Source: Phallus indusiatus
Lineage: Eukaryota; Basidiomycota; Agaricomycetes; Phallales; Phallaceae
Assembly (NCBI GenBank): GCA_027605045.1
Contig: JAQFWX010000141.1
Coordinates: forward strand, 23,689-87,688
Reading direction: 5' to 3'
Length of the DNA: 64,000 bases
The position numbers were made by a program, and so were the translations under genes. Numbering within the stretch: position 1 is the stretch's first letter; each line of letters begins with the position of its first letter. The notes under the pieces are model-generated. The model searched no databases, had not been told where the DNA came from, and worked only from the letters and a program-made list of their open reading frames with translations. Below, in pieces: positions 57,301 through 64,000 of this stretch.

Positions 57301-58074
57301 ACTAAGTACAGTAGAGGATGGGCGAGCAGAGGTGGTCGACGGTACGGGTAAAGTTCGCGTCGTAGACGCCAATATTGGGGGTGGAAACGGCAATGTAGAC
57401 AGCGGTCGCTGTGGAACAGGTGCATGTTGACTAGCAGCCATAGAAGTAACAAACGTCTGCTGTCTTATCGAGGCAGCATACAATTCATCTGCAGATAGGG
57501 GTGGCGCGCTGATTTCTGAAAAATTAAAACCAGGAGGGTCCTCTTCTGGAGACGAAACGATGCCTAGGTAGTCGTCTATTATAGACGATGATGCATGCTC
57601 GTCTTCATTTTGAGGTTCTTCAGGCATTGCAGTATAAGCAGGCACCTCTTCGGACTGTTGGGGGATCCCAGAAGGATTGAACTGCAAGGCGGATTCAGGA
57701 GCAGTATCGGCGCTCGCATATACTGTCGGATTATACATAGGCGAATGAGGTGAGGGCATAGGGCTTGACATAATGCTGGAGCGATTTGATTTGACGGACT
57801 TGTTGTCCGATGAAGGCACTGAGGGTACAGTCTCGCTCGAAGGATGTCGATAAGACTTTCGGGGGGGATTCGAAAGTGTCCATACCCAATACCTATAACG
57901 TATTCAATTCACGGCTAAAAAAAGAGTAGAATTAAGCCAAGAGACTAACTTTGCCTTTCTCCTATCACGAAAAAAAAGACCTTAGACAGAAAAGCGAGAG
58001 TGAAAACAAAACACATACGTCTCATCAAACCTTTCTTCCCATCCCTTTGGTAAAGGATCACTCTCGATTTGCAT
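54382..58074 (-). CDS. WW-domain protein with very long Q/P-rich prion-like region
   Basis: Three exons: MQIESDPLPKGWEERFDE (58074-58019), a 12-nt microexon (57961-57950) encoding RKAK, then one exon of over 3.4 kb beginning YWVWTLSNPPRKSYRHPSSE. Together they form a WW domain (GW, then YWVW, then the proline position YRHP), which binds proline-rich ligands. The rest is over 1,100 residues of low complexity: Gln/Pro/Ala-rich, with polyQ runs, seven spaced G-Y/I-V/I-P-V-x-Y motifs, a Gly run near residue 1065 and an Asn-rich C-terminus. One more ordered segment, FSVSNIIDAINLGVSAINLY, precedes the Gly run. Composition fits a phase-separating or aggregation-prone protein; actual role unknown. 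The next gene upstream has the same WW exon structure. Confidence 0.8.
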
Positions 58075-58867
58075 GAAAGAATACTGCGCAAGCACCAAGA
58101 AAACAAGGAACTAGGAACGAAGAAGTCTGGTGTGGTTGGCAAGTTAAAGGACGGTATATCCGAAAATCATGCTGTATTAAGGATGCGTTCATCATCGCCA
58201 TCTATCACAAGTGTGCCTGCTGTCCTTGAAAATTTGACATTTGGTTAAGGCACGAATAAATTTTGAGCATCCATTAAGTTTTCCGTTGATGGCTAGCAGT
58301 GGTTAGCGTGTTGGTCGCCAACATGATACCAATGTCAAGCAAGCGGCAAAAAGATTCCGCGCTGCAATCTGTCACATTGGAAGGTGATAGTAACCACTAT
58401 ATCACTATATCACTTCGCTTTTAATGATAGAAGTGATTGTATATATTTTGTTGTTGCCAATCCAGCTCCGTTTGTGAAATTAGGGAGAAAGGCAGTTCGT
58501 GTTAGCTCAAGATGACGACGACGTTTGACTGACATACTCAGCAGGCTTGGTAGATCCGGAGTCAAAATATACCGGTTGGAAAGTCATTAGCTGATGATCA
58601 ACTAATCATAATGCTACAGAATGCTACGTGGCTTTCTTTTACGTGATTTTTAATAATAGACACAGGGGAGTGCATACATATATAAGAAAGGAAAAGAAAA
58701 GAATATGAACATGTTCAATATGTATAAGCGTAGGTAAGAAAAGAAAAACCTATTCACGAGAGGAGAGGGAAATCCGGAGATGTTATTATTTACCAGATGC
58801 AAAGAAAAGAAACCACCCATTGATTCTAGTGTGTTGTTGTTCCAGTCTCGATGATACGTCGATATAA
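58075..58867. other. Intergenic region between the two WW-domain genes
   Basis: About 790 bp. AG-rich 3' part (58680-58760) is likely the 3' UTR of the upstream gene. A short repeat of CACTATAT occurs near 58396. No gene seen. Confidence 0.5.
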
Positions 58868-59736
58868 TTACCAATCACCACCGTCGCCTCCAAAGTCACC
58901 ACCATCGCCGCCATCACCACCATCTCCAGCTAGAATATATAAATCATGAGTAAATGGATAAAGAAAGAGGAAAATACCCACCAAGAGCTTCACCGAGGAC
59001 AACACCTCCCAAAAGACCCGCACCACCAGCTAAGAGACCCGTACCAATACCCGAGCCGCCTCCACCAAATCCACCACCACCGTACCCACCGCCGTACCCA
59101 CGACCGCCGTATCCGGGTCCGTCATTCTCATAAATAATAGTGGTAGTTGACGCAGGGGGCGGATAATACGGTGCCGGAGGAGGTGGTCCCCATTGAGGAG
59201 GAGGCGCATAACCGCCTTGGTAACCGCCATATGGTGCATAGCCAGCGGGCGGAGGAGCGTAACTCGGATATGCTTGTTGTTGAGGAGGAGGGGGTCCTTG
59301 AGCATATGGTGAGGCTGAGCGGTATGCTGCTCTGGGAGGGGGATTTGCCTGTGGTGGACCGGGGGGCGGCGCATACCCACTTACTCCCTCCGGACCAGGA
59401 GGACCTAATGGGTGAGTCCAGGTCGGTCGAGGAGGGTTTTCACGAGTGTTGACGTAAAACCTAATTAATTGAAAAAAGGAAAGGCCACGTGTGTATTTAT
59501 AACGCATTATCGAGTGATCTGTGTGAGACCAACATACCATGTACCATATCTGGTAGGTGCTATTTTTCAGTTTAATATATTGAATAACACAAAGAGACAT
59601 ACTGTTCGTTGTACTGTGTAACCCATCCCTCAGGAAGTGGCCTTGAGTCAGGGTTGGTTCGTCGCTGGGGAGAAATGGCACCTGGGGGAGGCCCCTGCTC
59701 ACGACCAGAAAGATAGGGAGGAGGTTGATTTGACAT
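58868..59736 (-). CDS. WW-domain protein with Pro/Tyr/Gly-rich tail (Wwm1-like)
   Basis: Exon 1 (59736-59603) reads MSNQPPPYLSGREQGPPPGA and RPLPEGWVTQYNEQ. A 12-nt microexon (59549-59538) gives YGTW, and exon 3 begins FYVNTRENPPRPTWTHPLGP, completing a WW domain with both tryptophans. Then a Pro/Tyr-rich region (QGPPPPQQQAYPSYAPPPAG, GGYQGGYAPPPQWGPPPPAP), a Gly-rich stretch GGGYGGGGFGGGGSGIGTGL and the hydrophobic LLAGGAGLLGGVVLGEAL. The last exon is GDGG repeats ending GGDW. WW plus Q/P-rich plus small Gly/Ala membrane-like tail recalls yeast Wwm1, the metacaspase-interacting WW protein; that link is an inference. Confidence 0.85.
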
Positions 59737-60345
59737 CGTTCAACAATACAAACGAAAACAAAAGCAAAGAAAATAAAAGAGAGAGCTGTTTGATAGCAAA
59801 ACAGAAAAGAGTTGATCAAACTTATAATCGATTGCACAGGGTGTGAGTGAGGCGAGTATTCGTGTTGCTCTGTTTTTGACTCGGACTTGGCTCAACTCGG
59901 GTGTCTGTGCATTCCTGTGTCCCCGTGACGGACACTCGTGACAATTCCAGGGGTCCGCTTGCGCCAGCGCTTGCGTAATCGGCCGATGTCTAGCGGCTTC
60001 TATAAAAACCCTGAAAGCTTCTGCTCTTCTTTTTTCTTCCTTTCTTCAACCATCACGACCTTGACGCCGAGCTGTGCTTGTTCACGTTTTTATCGCTATT
60101 ACTTTTTGCAGTAATCACGTTGGTGTGCTGCTCGGTGTATAGGTTGTGTAGAACGACTTTTCATCCCGGGGGCTGGGCATATCGTGTGCTGATTCTTTTT
60201 TTGCACGACTGGCTTGCGATTAATCGTCACCTGGAACAGATAAATATCCTTTGTATCTACACTACTGCTATATATACACAATCCATTTAACCCTACGACC
60301 TTTTTAACCGTTGTCTCCGCAGACTTGAATTAGGAGTGAGTTTCG
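59737..60345 (+). promoter_or_regulatory. Intergenic region with a strong-looking plus-strand promoter and no clear gene
   Basis: TATAAAAACC at 60001 is followed by a pyrimidine tract (CTTCTTTTTTCTTCCTTTC, about 60028-60046) and TTCAACCATCACG, the usual arrangement of TATA box, CT tract and CA start site in highly expressed basidiomycete genes. Downstream, the first ATG opens a 70-codon frame (60078-60290, MFTFLSLLLFAVITLVCCSV) with one hydrophobic segment and nothing recognisable. It may drive a small membrane peptide, a non-coding transcript antisense to the secreted gene, or be a relic. Confidence 0.35.
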
Positions 60346-61318
60346 CTATAATGTCAAGATCAGCAACCGACTGCAGCTAGAGTTTGTGGCCTGAACGTAC
60401 GTAACAGCCCAGAGACCATCATAACCAGTGCAAACACCCGCGCCAAACGAAAAGGCATTCGGAGGGAAACATGCATTCCCATCATTAGTAGCAACAGTTC
60501 CCTAAAACGAAATTGGGTTCAGTCACACTCTTGTTTCTCTTGCATAAGGTTTTTAGCATACGAAGTCAGACCAGCAATATTCCAACGTTTCGGAACCAAA
60601 GTTCTGGAAGGCAATGTTGCAAGTTCCGAAGGAGAGCGTCTCCATATGTCCACCCTCGACGGTGAACGTGGACAGCTGGTCTGCGAAAACGGTGAACGAA
60701 TTCACGATAGTCTGGCAGTCGCTCGCGATTGGCGGTAACGTTCCCGCAGTGTTGTTGTTGCAAGATATAGAGCCTAGGATATACCATTGGATCAATCAAG
60801 CTTGAGAGGCACAGTTTGGAGTTGGGGACTTACAGCTTGCTCCACATTCATTTTTCGGCGAGGGCGGCAATTTGGGAGGAGGAGGAGGAGGAGGGGGACA
60901 GTCAATACCAAGCAAGACGCACAAGATCGAGTTTAGATTGAGACCGATAGTCACGCTTGCGCCGGAGGAGACTACTGCAGTAGTATCGCTGCATTGGAAT
61001 TGCGCATAGTTGATGGTAACATCTCCTGCTGGTAACTGAGCTGTCGAGATGAGCGTTGCTCCTGGACAGGTTGAGCTTGGAACTGATTATATAGTGGTGA
61101 TTTCAGGTTGCGCAGTCGGTGATAGAGGTACAGTTATGTCATGCCATGAGGTAAGGGGAAAGGGGGAGATGGGAGAGAACGAGGGCAGGAGGCAGGTGTG
61201 TCGCGTAAGTGAGGCTCATTTAGCAGAGTGAGCGTAACTTACCAGTTGCGGTAATGGCGGTGGCGGTGCCTAGGACGCAGAGCGTTGCAAAAGTCGCGAC
61301 ATACAGAAATCCACGCAT
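60346..61318 (-). CDS. Small secreted cysteine-rich protein
   Basis: Signal peptide MRGFLYVATFATLCVLGTAT (ATG 61318). The mature part has two halves joined by a proline hinge (DCPPPPPPPKLPPSPKNEC). First half: STCPGATLISTAQLPAGDVT, INYAQFQCSDTTAVVSSGAS, IGLNLNSILCVLLGIDC. Second half: ILGSISCNNNTAGTLPPIAS, DCQTIVNSFTVFADQLSTFT, TLSFGTCNIAFQNFGSETLE, YCWSDF joined to GTVATNDGNACFPPNAFGAG and VCTGYDGLWAVT. At least ten cysteines after the signal peptide. I do not recognise a named domain; spacing does not match class I hydrophobins. The C-terminus (YVQATNSSCSRLLILTL, stop 60346) is uncertain because a GTACGT donor follows WAVT. Possibly an extracellular or host/substrate-interaction protein. 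Confidence 0.7.
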
Positions 61319-63682
61319 CGTTTGTTGTTGTTTTTTGGACGACAATAAAACCCAGAGAGAAAAAAGAGGCAGTTTTCTGCTGATGCTCTAAAAAATCTCC
61401 AAAATATCAATGCCTTTTTAAACTATTCAATTCTTATTCCTCTCAGTTAGGCTTTTCCCAGACTGAGTTTCCAAACAGATACCGTGCCGCGAAGCGTACA
61501 ATAGCTGCCAACTGGTCCATCGTCTTTCCAAAATTATCCAGGAACGAGAACAATTCGTTTGACATGGAACCAGGACCATTGTTTTTGATGCGACAGCTGG
61601 ATTTCGAGGAATAAAAGCGCCAACAAGATTCCTGTGTACTTCTTCCTTGGCTTCTCATGCACCATTTCCCCCTCAACCGGACAATCTTTTACACGGATAC
61701 GAATCCCCTAACAACGGACACTCGTGCTAAAAGCTGCTTTACTACAAACTTGAGACTCTGGAACTCGAACAAAACACACCATATGTTCGTATAGTATCCG
61801 CGATCTCGGATCGGAATTTTTTTTCCATCTAAAACAGCCGAACTAGAGCAACAGTCATTTCTGTGCAACTACATTGGCAACTTTAACAAGTGGCTGACAA
61901 GGTTTTGAATTGAGAAGGGTCCCGAGAATCAGTTCGTGTGAGTAACGCTTGTTGATGCTTTGTGAAATCTTGATACGCTTTTGACGTACTCGGATGGTGC
62001 ATATGACAGATCTTGTCATCCCTGTCAACCTGGGAGAACGCGTCGTTCATCGCTTGTTTCGAATTTTTTATACCCTGAGAAAAAACAAAAGGAAACGCGA
62101 AATCACAAGCGACACATGTGGCATCGCGTAAATTAAAAGCGCAGTTTTATTATCTAACTAAGACTCGTCTGACTAGTCACAGTGCGTTTTTGCGTATGTA
62201 TGCACATCTGGCTTTGTAATTCACTCGCTGGCAAAAGTTGAAATCATCTTTGAAAGAAAGAGAGAATATCTTCTAAAATTCAGGGCCATCAATAAGTTGT
62301 TCGAGATCTTTTCACTCGAGGCTGTAGCTGTTCAAGTTGAAGATCACAAGAACCAACGTGCCATGCCGCATTTTATGAGCCGGAACAAACTTCAAATGAA
62401 TATGTGTGAACGCAGCATTCACCACGCATATATAGTGCCTGGGATCTGAGACCTCAGCGTGCTCTGTCATTTTGCCCATGCCAGAGAGAGCTTCTCTAAT
62501 AAAAATGAAACTTTTCATATTATCACACCTGTGTTTTGATAAATTCAATTGGAAGAACTTCTTTCAGGTCCAATAAGAGACACATGAACTTTTCATATCA
62601 AGATGAACCGGTTTCTGTTTTGGAAGAAGCGTCCGCTGTCACTAGTGGCAGTGGTGCCAGTGCTACCAATTGTGAGCGGCCGTTGTATTCCACGTTTGAA
62701 AAGCCCTATCCAGATTTAAAAAGATCAAAACGAGCTGTCTCCGATCCGGGACGGTTTTCGCCCTGGAACGAGGGGTACATATGCAGTAAAAGAATGATCG
62801 GGACTTTTTAGTCAGAATTGAATGTGTGTGTCTGCCAGACTATGTATAGTACTTGTAGTAATACGAAATATGGCCATATGGGTCAATTCGCTATGCGTGT
62901 AATACAGATACCTGTCATTTTTTCTCCGTTCAATGTTCCGGATTATGGGATTAGGACCCGGCATGACTCGGAGCTGCCACATTTGTTCGGGTTGACAAGT
63001 TTGTTATGCTGCCAGTGTTGCCGCTGACGTCGAGAGCTGACCCATGGCCGCTATTCCCGTTTGACATTGCATATAACCTCGGATGACCAAACATTGTTCC
63101 ATGTTTAGTTACCCAGTACGTTCGTTACAGCGCAGATCTTGAGCAGCCGATCCGGCTGGCTACTGTATGCCAGATCACCCGCATATATCAAGTCGTTTTG
63201 TCTGGTATCGGTTTTTTCTTAGCGGTCTCAAAGCACTAAATAAACAGATATAGCGAGTTCAAAATAGCATTGGTTCAAGGGGGTCGTCAAAAAGAACGGT
63301 GAGAAAGCTTGAAGGGGAAAGGTCGCAGCAGTGTACGAAATTCATTTTTGAACTCGCTAGTATATTGGATCTGAGGATATTAATAATGCGTAATAGTCAC
63401 CGTTCCAAGTCTGCATATATACAGACGTTACATATAAAATACATCATATTTTGTTATATAAATAGCTCCCCAACACTGCGTCTTCTGAAATTGACGAAAA
63501 TCCTTGTCATTCGTGAGTATTCTATTAATGCCTGAGATTCAAAATACTAACCTACCGAGTATGAAGGCCATGGTATGTACTATGGCACGTACTTATTTCC
63601 GTGCTTCAGGTGTCATTATGTGATTATCGGCGTCGTTATCGTTTCGACGTCTCGAAACACCCTGAGGTTGCAAACTGGCGTC
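61319..63682. other. Long region without a supported gene
   Basis: About 2.4 kb. Two frames have some protein texture: minus 61443-61676 (SFLDNFGKTMDQLAAIVRFA, ending SVWEKPN) and plus 62536-62811 (FSYQDEPVSVLEEASAVTSG, ending KRMIGTF), but neither has neighbouring exons I can join. The rest is unremarkable, with promoter-like AT-rich stretches near 63410-63470. Confidence 0.4.
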
Positions 63683-63976
63683 TTAGTCATCACTGGTGGT
63701 TGGGTCGTCATTGAGGATCACAATCTGACTTGGATCGATATGGGTAGTTGAAAGGGGAACAAGCCCTTCGTCAACACTATTTGAATCGCCATCCGACTCG
63801 GAGTCGGAATCATAACTATCATCTGAGCCATGTCCTCCGGAGTCGCTTCCATCGTCTGAACCATGACCAGAAACACCGTCAAAGTTGTGACCGTGACTAA
63901 AATCTCGACGGGAGTAATAGGAACTCGTCGATCTCTTTGATAGAGTGGATTGCGGTGGTAAGCCAGTGGAAATTGA
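63683..63976 (-). CDS. Last exon of an acidic Ser/Asp-rich protein, continues beyond the window
   Basis: From an AG acceptor at 63977-63978 the minus strand reads SISTGLPPQSTLSKRSTSSY, then HGSDDGSDSGGHGSDDSYDS, SDSESDGDSNSVDEGLVPLS and IDPSQIVILNDDPTTSDD with TAA at 63683-63685. There is no ATG, so it is a 3' exon. The acidic SDGS-type repeats suggest a disordered C-terminal tail. A second frame of this stretch is also open to the window edge (HRNPLYQRDRRVPITPVEIL), so the frame choice is by composition only. Confidence 0.4.
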   Translation of the reverse strand, partial: SISTGLPPQSTLSKRSTSSYYSRRDFSHGHNFDGVSGHGSDDGSDSGGHGSDDSYDSDSESDGDSNSVDEGLVPLSTTHIDPSQIVILNDDPTTSDD

Positions 63977-64000
63977 CTGTCACCGACGTTGATGACATTC

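Noticed and set aside
54751..57430. Many 60-225-codon ORFs on both strands, including Leu/Arg-rich and Gln/Asn-rich frames.
   Set aside because: Repeated CAG/CAA-type codons in the Q/P-rich gene keep other frames open; none shows a domain or splice structure.
61443..61676. 77-codon minus-strand ORF ending SVWEKPN.
   Set aside because: No upstream exons or domain; could be the end of an unrecognised transcript but cannot be supported.
62536..62811. 91-codon plus-strand ORF considered as a small protein or pheromone precursor.
   Set aside because: No signal peptide and no CAAX-type end (it ends MIGTF), so the pheromone idea fails; no other support.

Overview
The window looks like nuclear DNA from a filamentous basidiomycete, most likely an agaricomycete. 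Genes are compact and usually cut by many 45-100 nt GT-AG introns. The gene set is typical of that group: PDR-type ABC transporter, ThrE-type membrane protein, DUF6533 seven-helix proteins, WW-domain proteins with disordered tails, expanded GT1 glycosyltransferases. I saw no rRNA, tRNA, CRISPR array or prokaryotic operon signal. All identities come from reading translated exons; no search was run.

Layout. 0-14.5 kb: 5' part of a PDR transporter (-), a single-exon SDR (+), a Cdt1-like replication licensing factor (-), a ThrE/DUF1212 transporter with a very long disordered N-terminus (+), and a class I (Rpd3-type) histone deacetylase (+). 14.5-24.3 kb: gene-poor accessory stretch dominated by a two-copy, ~3.4 kb tandem duplication, each copy carrying a minus-strand DUF6533 membrane-protein gene, followed by ~2.2 kb of apparently decayed sequence. 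24.3-29.6 kb: isochorismatase-like hydrolase, serine palmitoyltransferase subunit 2 and a GST-fold protein, all +. 30-38.4 kb: annexin (-), a Ty3/gypsy integrase scrap (-), an FGGY pentulose kinase (+) and ribosomal protein uL2 (-). 39-47.4 kb: Rad16-like SNF2/RING helicase (+), RhoGDI (-), tandem-CCCH protein (-). 48.2-54 kb: a decayed GT1 glycosyltransferase (-), a secreted S10 serine carboxypeptidase (-) and a divergent HNH-nuclease-like gene (+). 54.4-59.7 kb: two neighbouring WW-domain genes (-), one a >1,100-residue Q/P-rich prion-like protein. 60.3-61.3 kb: a secreted Cys-rich protein (-). The right edge holds the 3' exon of an acidic protein.

Most genes are unrelated housekeeping genes; there is no clear metabolic cluster. 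The points that go beyond routine annotation are: the DUF6533 tandem duplication, in which a non-coding island is better conserved than the exons; the two WW genes that share an identically placed 12-nt microexon; additional 11- and 13-nt microexons, one splitting the Rad16 Walker A motif; a perfect 10-bp dyad 44 bp upstream of the histone deacetylase start; a GC-AG intron; repeated short linear motifs in two disordered proteins; and a multiply broken glycosyltransferase.
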